64,000 nt of DNA from Elusimicrobiaceae bacterium. Its GTDB lineage: Bacteria; Elusimicrobiota; Elusimicrobia; Elusimicrobiales; Elusimicrobiaceae. The stretch is from NCBI GenBank assembly GCA_016281355.1, contig JAEEIL010000012.1, positions 1 through 64,000 on the forward strand. The letters run 5' to 3'. The position numbers and the translations under genes were made by a program. This document shows, piece by piece, positions 1 to 7,614 of this stretch (the stretch's first letter is position 1; every line of letters starts with the position of its first letter). The notes beneath the pieces are model-generated. The model saw nothing but the letters and a program-made list of their open reading frames with translations, had not been told where the DNA came from and did not search any database.

Positions 1-104
1 AAGGCCAAAACCGTTAAAAATATAGCTATTTTTTTGATACGGTTCCTGCTGGCGCGGCGCCTGTTAACGGGGCCTTTAAATCTTTTTTTTACCGGTGTGT
101 ACAT
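1..104 (-). CDS. Truncated N-terminus of a basic, membrane-anchored protein
   Basis: An ATG at 104 opens a frame that stays open to the window edge (34 codons seen). The visible peptide starts MYTPVKKRFKG, has a very basic stretch with about ten Arg/Lys up to residue 25, and then enters a hydrophobic run (IAIFLTVLA). This is the layout of a protein with a cytoplasmic basic tail followed by one membrane segment, as in FtsQ-type or secretion proteins, but the family cannot be named from so little. The ribosome binding site is weak (AAAAGAAAA). A TATAAT lies on the minus strand at 137-142. The GC-rich inverted repeats in 1-76 are explained by this coding sequence. Confidence 0.55.
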   Translation of the reverse strand, partial: MYTPVKKRFKGPVNRRRASRNRIKKIAIFLTVLA

Positions 105-136
105 TTTTCTTTTAGATAATAAATTTTTGTACTTAC

Positions 137-165
137 ATTATATAATATTAGTTTACTTTTTGGAA
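137..165 (-). promoter_or_regulatory. Candidate promoter of the truncated gene
   Basis: Minus-strand TATAAT at 137-142, with a weak -35 (TTCCAA) at 160-165 after a 17-base spacer. It lies directly behind the tRNA terminator and 33 bases before the ATG at 104. Confidence 0.4.
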
Positions 166-168
166 ATT

Positions 169-193
169 AAAAAAGGCTTGCTTGACAAGCCTT
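169..193 (-). terminator. Intrinsic terminator of the tRNA pair
   Basis: Perfect 8-bp stem AAGGCTTG/CAAGCCTT (173-180 with 186-193) with a 5-base loop, followed on the minus strand by TTTTAATTT. It sits just downstream of tRNA-Glu. Confidence 0.85.
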
Positions 194-203
194 AAAATAA
201 AAA

Positions 204-275
204 CGCCCCCTAGGAGAATCGAACTCCTCTCACCAGATTGAAAATCTGGTGTCCTAGCCGATAGACGAAGGGGGC
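204..275 (-). tRNA. tRNA-Glu (UUC)
   Basis: Read on the minus strand, the sequence folds as a complete 72-nt tRNA. The acceptor is GCCCCCT/AGGGGGC with G as discriminator. The anticodon stem CCAGA/TCTGG encloses the loop TTTTCAA with anticodon TTC. The T-arm is GAGGAGTTCGATTCTCC. The CCA end is not encoded. It lies four bases downstream of tRNA-Lys and is almost certainly co-transcribed with it. Confidence 0.97.
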
Positions 276-279
276 ATTT

Positions 280-351
280 TGCGCTCTGTGAGACTTGAAC
301 TCACGGCCTCCCGCTTAAAAGGCGGATGCTCTACCACTGAGCTAAGAGCGC
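280..351 (-). tRNA. tRNA-Lys (UUU)
   Basis: Minus-strand 72-nt tRNA. The acceptor is GCGCTCT/AGAGCGC with discriminator A. The D-arm is TAGCTCAGTGGTAGAGCA. The anticodon stem TCCGC/GCGGG encloses the loop CTTTTAA with anticodon TTT. The T-arm is GTGAGTTCAAGTCTCAC. CCA is not encoded. It is the first gene of the two-tRNA unit driven from 405-433. Confidence 0.97.
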
Positions 352-395
352 TTGAAAACGATTTTAAAGAGCAAAAAAATATTGGGTTTAAACCC

Positions 396-507
396 AACAC
401 CTATATTATAACAAATTTTTTAAAAGGTGTCCAGCATTTTATTTTGGTTGTTTTCAAACCGGGTGGAAAACCTGAAAAACCTAACACAAATATTATAGCA
501 AATTTTT
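396..507. repeat. Duplicated promoter-like segment
   Basis: Two near-identical 25-base segments lie about 87 bases apart, at 396-420 and 483-507, matching at 22 of 25 positions. Both carry a minus-strand extended -10 (TGTTATAAT and TGCTATAAT) inside AACAC...AAATTTTT. The second copy may be an extra tRNA promoter or a decayed duplicate. Confidence 0.6.
405..433 (-). promoter_or_regulatory. Promoter of the tRNA-Lys/tRNA-Glu unit
   Basis: Minus strand: -35 TGGACA (428-433), 17-base spacer, -10 TATAAT (405-410) preceded by TGT, giving an extended -10. The spacing to the tRNA-Lys 5' end (about 54 bases) suits a short leader removed by RNase P. Confidence 0.75.
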
Positions 508-1243
508 ATATGTTTAGGAAATCCCCGTCATAAGGTGCAAATGTTTTTGTAAAGTAAACACTTGCAGCAACTAGTGCCTCATCACGTTTTTCAAGCGTAT
601 CATAATCATCTGCTTTAAAATGGATTAAGGCTAAAAGTTTTGCTTTTGCTTCCGCTGCTGCTTGGGCTGCTTGCTCCGGTGTTAAGTGATGATTGCCCAT
701 TGGTTTGTTCGGTAAAAATGAACATTCCGTAATCATTAAATCAGCATTTTCGGAAAGTTTTATTAAGTTCTCGCAAGGGCCGCTGTCAAGTGCAAAAGTT
801 AAAATTTTGTCTTCCGCTGATATACGAAAGCCAACAGTTTTTACAGGGTGAACAAGCGGTAAATACTTGAGTTTAAAAGGTAAATTTTTGGCTTTGGAAA
901 GCGGCACAATTTCCGTCGGCATTTTTAAGTCTTTCGGTGCAGGCATATAAGGTAGGTGCATAACATTTTGCAGGTCAAGCATTGATGAATCTTCCACCAA
1001 AATTTTCATACCTTGTTTGAAATTAAAAAGCGGTAAAACTTGAAGGCCTTCAATATGGTCCATGTGTAAATGTGTGAGAAGCAAAAATATAGGTTTATCT
1101 TCTTTAATTAAATCATGTGTTTTATAGAAACCGCCACCGGCATCTAGGATAATGTAGGCATCTTTTGTTTCTGCCATTACGCAAGTGGAGTGGCCTGTAT
1201 GAGTATTAAACCAACCGTTAGTTCCCAAAAAAGTTATTTTCAT
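506..1243 (-). CDS. Metallo-beta-lactamase-fold hydrolase (RNase Z-like subgroup)
   Basis: This 245-residue cytoplasmic protein has the metal-binding motif T-H-L-H-M-D-H at residues 57-63. Further expected ligands lie in ALDSGP and in the late histidine of LIHFKADD. The beginning (KITFLGTNGW) and the HLHMDH form resemble ribonuclease Z and related phosphodiesterases, which cleave phosphodiesters with two zinc ions. The RNase Z exosite arm is not obvious, so a tRNA 3'-processing role is not shown, although the gene sits directly upstream of tRNAs that lack an encoded CCA. The ATG is preceded by GAGGT at a normal distance. The gene stands alone between the tRNAs and an intergenic repeat. Substrate unknown. 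Confidence 0.8.
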   Translation of the reverse strand: MKITFLGTNGWFNTHTGHSTCVMAETKDAYIILDAGGGFYKTHDLIKEDKPIFLLLTHLHMDHIEGLQVLPLFNFKQGMKILVEDSSMLDLQNVMHLPYMPAPKDLKMPTEIVPLSKAKNLPFKLKYLPLVHPVKTVGFRISAEDKILTFALDSGPCENLIKLSENADLMITECSFLPNKPMGNHHLTPEQAAQAAAEAKAKLLALIHFKADDYDTLEKRDEALVAASVYFTKTFAPYDGDFLNI

Positions 1244-1278
1244 AGTTACCTCAAATATGTATATTCTACAACTTTATA

Positions 1279-1430
1279 TTTTTGCCGTCAAAGTCTTTTT
1301 GGTAAATTTTGATTTTTCTTTTCCTAGAGTACCGCAAACTCACTCCGTTCGTTTTACTTCTTGGTACATGTCGTCAAAGAAAAATCAAAATTTCCTCAAA
1401 AAATACTTGCCGGGTTTTGGTGTTCGGTTT
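1279..1430 (-). repeat. Copy A of a dispersed structured intergenic element
   Basis: Read on the minus strand, this stretch shares ordered blocks with 59168-59318: AAACCG, GCAAGTATTTT, CTTTGACGAC, TACC-N-AGAAGTA, GGTA-Y-TCTAGGAAAAGAAAAAT, AAAAGAC and GCAAAAA. A perfect 15-bp inverted repeat (1304-1318 with 1379-1393) closes an internal loop and an inner GTACC/GGTAC helix. It fills most of the 314-base gap between the hydrolase and the next gene. The short open frame across it is not convincing as a protein. Confidence 0.75.
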
Positions 1431-1518
1431 GATTTTATTAAATCTACTGTGCGATGCGCAAATATACTCGTGCGCTACGGTTTCATGCACTCAAATTATC
1501 AAATAAGATAAATTAATT

Positions 1519-1527
1519 TGTTATAAT
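1519..1527 (+). promoter_or_regulatory. Extended -10 promoter
   Basis: TGTTATAAT at 1519-1527, 31 bases before the ATG at 1558. No clear -35 is visible, which fits an extended -10 promoter. Confidence 0.5.
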
Positions 1528-1557
1528 ATTGCATGTAACAAACAGGAGGAATTTTTG

Positions 1558-2253
1558 ATGCTTTATATATTTTTGATCATATTATTGTTAGCAGGTATAT
1601 TTTACGGTATAATTTCTTTGTTACTGGAGGCGTCTTCCCCCGCTGAAAAACTAGTGAAGCAAAAAGGTCATATTACCAATGTGATATTAGATAAACCGGC
1701 CGGGGATATAACTTTACCGCTTGAATTGCAACAGTTTGAAATCTTTCATATTAAAGGTGATTATATAACTGATGTATTTACACAACTTTGCGATAATAAT
1801 ACCTTATATTCTTTCTTGCTGCATGGTAAAACCTTCCACACTAAAATTGGATTATCTAATCCTATACCGGGCGCGGGAATAGTTGGCGAAACAGAAATTC
1901 GGTGTTGGTTGGGTAAACTTCCTATCGATTTACCAAATGTAGAAATATTTTACCGCCATGCTCCTAATGATGTGTCGCCGTTTTGCAGTCAAAAAATATT
2001 TTTATGCGGAAATAAGGAATGGGATGAAAAATATGTATTTGCAGGTGATCCGAAATTTATATCTTTTCTATCTCCTTCGCTTATCTCTTGGATGGAGAAA
2101 AATCGCTTAAATATAATGATTTCTTCTGGGTGGATGTTATTACTAGATGTTAAAAAATTTGCTATTCCAAATGATAATCAAACATGGCAAAATCAAATGC
2201 AAGATATGTCTGCTTGGATATCTCTGCAAGATATTATATTGAAAAATAAATAA
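1558..2253 (+). CDS. Unknown single-pass membrane protein
   Basis: 231 residues. The first 25 residues form one hydrophobic segment with almost no charge (LYIFLIILLLAGIFYGIIS), and the rest is soluble and mixed alpha/beta in look. I recognise no family. The start is the ATG at 1558, seven bases after a strong AGGAGGA; a TTG one codon earlier would lie too close. The gene is monocistronic: its own extended -10 precedes it and a strong terminator follows. Cysteines occur in the middle third (CWLGK, FCSQ, LCGN), which may matter if the domain is exported. Function cannot be assigned. Confidence 0.7.
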   Translation: MLYIFLIILLLAGIFYGIISLLLEASSPAEKLVKQKGHITNVILDKPAGDITLPLELQQFEIFHIKGDYITDVFTQLCDNNTLYSFLLHGKTFHTKIGLSNPIPGAGIVGETEIRCWLGKLPIDLPNVEIFYRHAPNDVSPFCSQKIFLCGNKEWDEKYVFAGDPKFISFLSPSLISWMEKNRLNIMISSGWMLLLDVKKFAIPNDNQTWQNQMQDMSAWISLQDIILKNK

Positions 2254-2284
2254 AATACAATTAGTGTAATTTAATGAGATAAAC

Positions 2285-2319
2285 ATTAATGCCCGCGCAA
2301 AAAGTACGCGGGCATTAAT
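2285..2319. terminator. Bidirectional terminator
   Basis: 13-bp perfect stem ATTAATGCCCGCG/CGCGGGCATTAAT with a 9-base loop, between two convergent genes. It serves the membrane-protein gene and acetate kinase. Confidence 0.8.
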
Positions 2320-2340
2320 ATTAAAATAATAAATTATCAA

Positions 2341-3696
2341 CTACTCCCCTAAAATTTCTTTGGGGGTGTTGATGATTGCTTTTCTCAAGAACGGTTTCTT
2401 AATTAATTCTTTCTTTAAAGATTCATCACGGAGTTTGTTCCTGTACTTAATACTTTCAAAAGAATAATGGAACTTGGTGTGTATATCATAAGTACCGTTG
2501 CAAATTGCGGCAACGTCTTCCGCAAAAACCGCTTCTTCATCAGTAGGAATTACAAAAACTTTTACTTTGGAATCTTCCGCGGAAATTAAACTTTCCGCAT
2601 TTCTTGTCATGGCGGCAAAGTTGCGTTCTTTATCAACTTTTATACCGAGATATTCAAGCCCTTCCAAAGATTTTTGCCTGTAAACCGGCCCGCGTTCGCC
2701 AACACCTGCGGTAAATACAACAGCATCAAGTTTGCCTTCTAAGGAAGCGGAATATGCACCGATATATTTTTTAATGCGGTAGGCTTCCATTTCAATAGCA
2801 AGTTTGCAACGTTCGTCACCCTTTTCGGCATTGATTTCGACATCGCGCCTATCTTGATATTTACCGGTTATACCTAGTACGCCTGATTTTTTATTTAAAA
2901 TTTTGTACATTTCGGCAGGTGCAATATTTTCGCGTTCCATCATTTGGAAAGCAACTGATGCGTCAAAGTCCCCACAGCGTGTACCCATTACTAAACCTTC
3001 AAGAGGTGTTAAACCCATAGAAGTATCAAAAGAAAGGCCGTTTTTAACTGCGTTCATGCTTGAACCGTTACCGATATGGCAAATAATTAAATTGCAATCA
3101 AATGGGTTTTTGCCGAGTAATGCGGCCGCACGTTTTGCATTATATAAATAGGAAGTACCATGGGCGCCGTATCTGCGCATTTGATATTTTGTATACCATT
3201 CATAAGGAAGTGCATACATATAAGAACTTGCCGGCATGGCTTGGTGCCAAGCGGTATCTGCAATAACGACATGTTTAATATTGGGCATTACGGAAATTGC
3301 TGCTTCCATACCCATAACATTTGCCGGGTTATGTAAAGGCGCAAGTTGTGCAATTTCTTTTAAATAGGCAATAATTTCCGGTGTAATAATTTCAGATTTA
3401 GCAAGTTTACCGCCATGAACTACACGGTGGCCTACTGCACTTATAACAGACATATCTTTAATAACACCGATTTTGGGATCAGTCAAAGAACTTAAAACTT
3501 TTTCAATACCCACTTTAAAATCAGGGCAATTAAAGGTAACTTCATATTTTTCTTTACCGGGGGCTTCTTGTGTCATTTGTGCATCTTGGTAGCCGACGCG
3601 TTCAATAAGCCCTACTGCTATATTCATTTTTTGGTCCCAATCAAAAAGATTGTATTTTATTGAAGAACTTCCGCAATTTAAGGATAAGATAATCAT
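2341..3696 (-). CDS. ackA: Acetate kinase
   Basis: Acetate kinase makes ATP and acetate from acetyl phosphate and ADP, the last energy-yielding step of acetate fermentation. Family signatures are in order: NCGSSSIKY at the N-terminus, GHRVVHGG near residue 90, HNPANVMG, DTAWHQ, CHIGNGSS, DTSMGLTPLEGLVMGTRCGD and FTAGVGERGP. The usual length is about 400 residues. This one has 451, with about 50 extra, mostly charged residues after the usual end (from about GTYDIHTKFH). The ATG has a CGGAGA site upstream. No phosphotransacetylase gene lies next to it here, and it is transcribed alone. Confidence 0.96.
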   Translation of the reverse strand: MIILSLNCGSSSIKYNLFDWDQKMNIAVGLIERVGYQDAQMTQEAPGKEKYEVTFNCPDFKVGIEKVLSSLTDPKIGVIKDMSVISAVGHRVVHGGKLAKSEIITPEIIAYLKEIAQLAPLHNPANVMGMEAAISVMPNIKHVVIADTAWHQAMPASSYMYALPYEWYTKYQMRRYGAHGTSYLYNAKRAAALLGKNPFDCNLIICHIGNGSSMNAVKNGLSFDTSMGLTPLEGLVMGTRCGDFDASVAFQMMERENIAPAEMYKILNKKSGVLGITGKYQDRRDVEINAEKGDERCKLAIEMEAYRIKKYIGAYSASLEGKLDAVVFTAGVGERGPVYRQKSLEGLEYLGIKVDKERNFAAMTRNAESLISAEDSKVKVFVIPTDEEAVFAEDVAAICNGTYDIHTKFHYSFESIKYRNKLRDESLKKELIKKPFLRKAIINTPKEILGE

Positions 3697-3774
3697 TTTA
3701 AATCTCCGTTTTATAGTATATATGTATATTTTACAATATTTGGCAAAGGTATAGCAGATTACCTATTTTAATTG

Positions 3775-3780
3775 TATAAT
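3775..3780 (+). promoter_or_regulatory. -10 box placed for a leaderless transcript
   Basis: A perfect TATAAT ends six bases before the ATG at 3787, so a start at the usual distance would fall on the A of the ATG. No Shine-Dalgarno and no good -35 are visible. Confidence 0.45.
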
Positions 3781-3786
3781 ATACTT

Positions 3787-4992
3787 ATGAAACTAAGTAA
3801 CACAGCAACCATAATAGGTGATTCACCTACACTTAAATTAAATGCAAAAGTTGCAGCATTAAGAAAGGAAGGCAAACCAATTGTTCATTTGGGCGGCGGT
3901 GAACCGGAATTTCCTGCCCCTATTGCTGCCGTTGAGGCTCTTGTTAAAAAAGCACAAAGCCGCAAAATAAAATATTCACCTGCTTCAGGTACTCCTGAAC
4001 TTAAAAAGGCAGTTACCAAATTTACCAAAGATGTTTACGGTATAGATATTGAAAACAAAAATGTAGTAATTTCAGTAGGTGCAAAACAGTCAATTTATGA
4101 TTTCTTGCTTTGTACGGTTAACCCCGGCGATGAAGTAATTTACCCCGTTCCCTATTGGGTAAGTTACCCTGAAATGATTAAACTTGTCGGTGGTGTTCCT
4201 GTAGAGGCACGCCCCTCAAAAGGGTTACAAATTACTTTAGAAGATTTACTTAAAAAAGTTACTTCAAAAACCAAAGGAATAATGATCAATACCCCAAATA
4301 ACCCAAGCGGTTTGATATATCCGGAAAGTTTTATCAAAGGTATTGTGGAATTTTGTGAACAAAAAAATATTTGGCTTTTGACAGATGATATTTATAACCG
4401 TCTTGTCTTTGATAACGGCAGTTATGTAAGCCCCTTTAAATATGCAAAAAACCCACAAAACATTTTGGCAGTTAACGGTGTATCAAAAGTATACGGTTTA
4501 ACAGGTCTTCGTATAGGTTGGGGCGTTTCTTACAATACGGAACTTATTGCCGCCATGGGCCGCATGCAAGCACAAACAACTTCTTGTAACAGTTCCTTGT
4601 GCGAAGCCGGCGCTTTGGGTGCTTTGGAAGGGGATCAAGGGGTTATTGATGAACTCCGTAAAAATTTAGAACACAACAGAAATGTTTTACTTGGGGAACT
4701 TGCAAAGATTAAAGATATTGAAGTTTTTACCCCGCAAGGAACATTTTATTCCTTTGTAAACATTTCCAAATACAACAAAAGTTCAATGGCTTTTGCCGAA
4801 TTTTTGCTTGATAAAATTTTATTATCTGTAGTACCGGGTGCAAACTTTGGGGTGGACGGTTATGTCCGCATCAGTTATTGCGCCAGCGAAGAAAATATTC
4901 GTGAAGGTTTAAGGCGCTTAATCTGGGCTTTAGATAAAAATGACACTGATCCTATACAGATCGGTGATAAATTAGTTAAAAAGGATTGGTAA
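3787..4992 (+). CDS. Class I/II aminotransferase (aspartate aminotransferase-like)
   Basis: 401 residues, fold type I PLP enzyme. N-terminal features of the aspartate/aromatic subgroup Ib are present (GGGEPEFPAP near 36-45 and KYSPASGTPELKKA at 62-75), with NTPNNPSG at 168-175 and the PLP-binding lysine in SKVYGLTGLRIGW (K234). It probably exchanges aspartate/oxaloacetate with glutamate/2-oxoglutarate. The start at 3787 matches the family N-terminus (KLSNTATII); an upstream TTG would add five odd residues. pckA follows two bases later, so transamination to oxaloacetate and its decarboxylation to PEP are likely coupled. Substrate specificity is inferred. Confidence 0.88.
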   Translation: MKLSNTATIIGDSPTLKLNAKVAALRKEGKPIVHLGGGEPEFPAPIAAVEALVKKAQSRKIKYSPASGTPELKKAVTKFTKDVYGIDIENKNVVISVGAKQSIYDFLLCTVNPGDEVIYPVPYWVSYPEMIKLVGGVPVEARPSKGLQITLEDLLKKVTSKTKGIMINTPNNPSGLIYPESFIKGIVEFCEQKNIWLLTDDIYNRLVFDNGSYVSPFKYAKNPQNILAVNGVSKVYGLTGLRIGWGVSYNTELIAAMGRMQAQTTSCNSSLCEAGALGALEGDQGVIDELRKNLEHNRNVLLGELAKIKDIEVFTPQGTFYSFVNISKYNKSSMAFAEFLLDKILLSVVPGANFGVDGYVRISYCASEENIREGLRRLIWALDKNDTDPIQIGDKLVKKDW

Positions 4993-4994
4993 GT

Positions 4995-6617
4995 ATGAAA
5001 AAGATTAATGCATGTGCTTATGAAAGCAAATATGGTTTAGATAATATCGGTATCAAAACAAATAAAACCGTATATTGGAACTTAACTACCGAAGAATTAT
5101 ATGAAATGGCCCTTGCCAAAGGTGAAGGTAACATAACTTATGGTGGCGCATTTTGTACGGAAACAGGCAAATTAACAGGACGTGCACCAAATGACAGATT
5201 TTTTGTCAAAACACCGGAAGTAGCAGATAAAATTTGGTGGAATAAAAGTAATAAACCGATAGATGAAAAATATTTCGATATTCTTTTTGAAAAAGCCAAA
5301 AAGTATATGGAAAACATTGATCTTTTTGTGAGAGATGCATATGTCGGTTCCGCAGAAGCTTCCAGAATGCCGATCCGCGTAGTTTCAGAATATGCATGGC
5401 ATAATATTTTTGCCCGCAATATGTTTATTCAACCTAAACCGGAAGAAAGGCAAAACATTATTCCGCAATTTACCGTTGTATTTTTACCTAATTTGAAAGC
5501 AGACCCCGCAACTGATGGTACCGAAAGTGAAACAGCAATCTTAATCAACTTTAACAAAAAGATTGTTTTAATTGCCGGTACTGCTTATGCAGGTGAAAGC
5601 AAAAAAGCAATTTTTACAGTAATGAATTATATGTTACCGCAAAGGGGTATTATGACAATGCACTGCTCTGCCAACGTCGGCAAAAATAATGACAGTGCCT
5701 TGTTCTTTGGCCTTTCCGGTACAGGTAAAACCACATTATCCGCTGATGTAAACCGTGGGCTTATCGGTGATGATGAACACGGTTGGGATAATGATGGCGT
5801 ATTCAATTTTGAAGGTGGTTGCTATGCAAAAGTTATTAAACTTTCTGCAGAAGCAGAACCTCAAATCTATGCAACAACGCACCGCTTTGGCACTATTTTG
5901 GAAAATGTCGTATTTGATGAAAACACCCGCACCTTGGACCTTGACAGTGCCGCTTTAACAGAAAACACCCGTGCATCTTACCCGCTTAATTATATTAGCA
6001 ATGCTGTTCCTTCAGAACGCGGGCCACATCCGAAAAATATTATCTTCTTAACTTATGATGCTTTTGGTGTTTTACCCCCGATTTCAAAACTTTCAAAAGA
6101 ACAGGCAATGTACCACTTTATCAGCGGCTATACCGCCAAAGTGGCCGGAACGGAAAAGGGCGTAAAAGAACCGCAAACAACTTTCAGCACATGTTTTGGC
6201 GGGCCTTTTATGGCATTACATCCTTCCAAATATGCCGAACTTTTAAAGCAAAAAATTGAAAAATATAACGCAAACTGCTGGCTCGTTAACACGGGTTTAG
6301 TAGGGGGCCCTTATGGTATTGGTAAGCGCATCAGTATTAAATATACCCGTGCACTTTTAAATGCTGCCTTAGATGGTAAACTTGCAAAAGTTAATTTTGT
6401 AAAAGATACAGTGTTTGGTTTTGAAATTCCTTGCGAATGCGAAGGTGTTCCGTCAGAAATTTTACAACCGGCAAATATTTGGCCAAATAAGGATGAGTAT
6501 TATAAAAAATACCAAGAACTTGCAGCAGCTTTCGTCAAGAACTTTGAAAAGTTTAAAGACGGTTGCTCTCAAGAAATTTTAAGTGCTGCACCTAAACTTG
6601 CAGAACTTGTTAAATAA
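4995..6617 (+). CDS. pckA: Phosphoenolpyruvate carboxykinase (ATP)
   Basis: 540 residues, the usual size of ATP-dependent PEPCK, which interconverts oxaloacetate plus ATP with PEP, CO2 and ADP. Visible signatures are the kinase P-loop GLSGTGKTTLS (around residue 240), the metal-binding GDDEHGWDNDG, FEGGCYAK, and LTENTRASYPLNYI. The ATG at 4995 overlaps the region just after the aminotransferase stop, with AAAGGA inside the end of that gene. In a fermenter the enzyme may run toward oxaloacetate as well as toward PEP; the sequence does not decide this. A SWIB gene follows after a short gap with its own AAAGGAG. Confidence 0.97.
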   Translation: MKKINACAYESKYGLDNIGIKTNKTVYWNLTTEELYEMALAKGEGNITYGGAFCTETGKLTGRAPNDRFFVKTPEVADKIWWNKSNKPIDEKYFDILFEKAKKYMENIDLFVRDAYVGSAEASRMPIRVVSEYAWHNIFARNMFIQPKPEERQNIIPQFTVVFLPNLKADPATDGTESETAILINFNKKIVLIAGTAYAGESKKAIFTVMNYMLPQRGIMTMHCSANVGKNNDSALFFGLSGTGKTTLSADVNRGLIGDDEHGWDNDGVFNFEGGCYAKVIKLSAEAEPQIYATTHRFGTILENVVFDENTRTLDLDSAALTENTRASYPLNYISNAVPSERGPHPKNIIFLTYDAFGVLPPISKLSKEQAMYHFISGYTAKVAGTEKGVKEPQTTFSTCFGGPFMALHPSKYAELLKQKIEKYNANCWLVNTGLVGGPYGIGKRISIKYTRALLNAALDGKLAKVNFVKDTVFGFEIPCECEGVPSEILQPANIWPNKDEYYKKYQELAAAFVKNFEKFKDGCSQEILSAAPKLAELVK

Positions 6618-6658
6618 TATAGTACAATATAAGAAAATAAAAACAAAGGAGAATTATT

Positions 6659-6910
6659 ATGGCAAAAGCAAACGCAACATTTATGAAACCGCTCACACCG
6701 AGCGCTGAACTCTCAAAGGTAGTTGGCTGCAATCCGTTACCGAGAACCGAAGTCGTCAAAAAACTTTGGGCTTACATCAAAACAAACAATTTACAAGATA
6801 CAAACAATAAACGCATGATCAATGCTGATGAAACTTTGAAATGCATTTTCGGCAAAAATCAAGTTAATATGTTTGAAATGACAAAAATTGTCAGCACACA
6901 TCTTAAATAA
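6659..6910 (+). CDS. Stand-alone SWIB/MDM2-domain protein
   Basis: 83 residues that are almost entirely one SWIB domain. Signature parts are FMKPLTPSAELSKVVG, LPRTEVVKKLWAYIK and NLQDTNNKRMINADETLKCIFG, ending with a MTKIVSTHLK helix. SWIB is known from eukaryotic chromatin remodelers and MDM2, and in bacteria from chlamydiae and a limited set of other phyla. There it is thought to bind DNA or basic proteins; chlamydial versions can be fused to topoisomerase. The start has AAAGGAG seven bases upstream. A strong terminator closes the unit. The target in this organism is unknown. Confidence 0.88.
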   Translation: MAKANATFMKPLTPSAELSKVVGCNPLPRTEVVKKLWAYIKTNNLQDTNNKRMINADETLKCIFGKNQVNMFEMTKIVSTHLK

Positions 6911-6924
6911 GTTGTTTAATTCAG

Positions 6925-6957
6925 CCCCCACGCCTATTAAGCGTGGGGGTATTTTTT
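6925..6957 (+). terminator. Intrinsic terminator after SWIB gene
   Basis: 9-bp stem CCCCCACGC/GCGTGGGGG with a 7-base loop, then TATTTTTT. Confidence 0.93.
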
Positions 6958-7020
6958 GCCTAATTTTTAAAAATAATGTAAAATGGCTACAAGGTTATTG
7001 AAGTTATTTTAGGGGGGATT

Positions 7021-7548
7021 ATGAAAAAGGAATATAAAACAGATATTAAAAACGTTGCATACGATTATAAAATTTCAGACTTTTTAAAACAATTAGATAA
7101 AGGCGCTTTTTTAACCACACAATATGCCGGGGAAAATAATGTCATGACTATCGGGTGGGCGCAAATCGGTATAATTTGGCGCAAACCCGTGATGACGGTT
7201 TTAGTTCGTAAAAGCCGCCATACAAAAACTTTACTAGACGGTTCAAAGGAATTTACTGTTTCCGTTCCTTTAAATTGCGATATGCAAAAAGAATTGGCAC
7301 ATTGCGGGACTGTTTCCGGTAAAGATGAAGATAAAATCTCCACACAAAAACTTAAAATACTTGAGAGTGAAAAAATAAACACTCCTTGTCTCGATATGCT
7401 TGGTTTACATTATGAATGTATGGTACTTTATCAAACGGAAATAAAACTTTCCGAACTTGATGAAATTGTCAATGATACTTGGTATCAAGACGGGGATACC
7501 CACACAATGTATATAGCCGAAATTGTTAATACCCGTTCCATAGAATAA
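7021..7548 (+). CDS. Flavin reductase-like protein (FMN-binding split barrel)
   Basis: 175 residues, similar in layout to flavoredoxin and RutF-type flavin reductases. LDKGAFLTTQYAGENNVMTIGWAQ is the flavin-binding strand region, followed by KPVMTVLVRKSRHTKTLLDGSKEFTVSVP, which is the typical P-x-x-x-V-x-x-x-x-x-T-x-x-x-I/L segment. The end, ECMVLYQTEI...YIAEIV, is also typical. Such proteins bind FMN and move electrons from NAD(P)H or reduced partners. The start follows AGGGGGG. It is monocistronic, with its own promoter region after the preceding terminator. The electron donor and substrate cannot be told. Confidence 0.8.
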   Translation: MKKEYKTDIKNVAYDYKISDFLKQLDKGAFLTTQYAGENNVMTIGWAQIGIIWRKPVMTVLVRKSRHTKTLLDGSKEFTVSVPLNCDMQKELAHCGTVSGKDEDKISTQKLKILESEKINTPCLDMLGLHYECMVLYQTEIKLSELDEIVNDTWYQDGDTHTMYIAEIVNTRSIE

Positions 7549-7553
7549 AAAAT

Positions 7554-7582
7554 TTGCATTTTCTCTTGTAATTTAATATACT
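7554..7582 (+). promoter_or_regulatory. Promoter of the pgm-eno operon
   Basis: TTGCAT (7554-7559), 17-base spacer, TATACT (7577-7582), 32 bases before the ATG at 7615. Confidence 0.7.
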
Positions 7583-7614
7583 CTAGTGGATAATTTACAA
7601 TTTCAGAGGTTTTT

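Noticed and set aside
1-76. Inverted repeats at the window start as a structured RNA or terminator
   Set aside because: The minus strand is a clean basic-then-hydrophobic coding frame running off the edge, which explains the composition.
506-1243. Naming the hydrolase rnz
   Set aside because: The metal motif fits but the exosite arm that defines tRNA-processing RNase Z is not evident.
1257-1511. 84-residue frame across the 1.3-1.5 kb gap
   Set aside because: It crosses the structured repeat, has no ribosome binding site and reads as translated inverted repeats.
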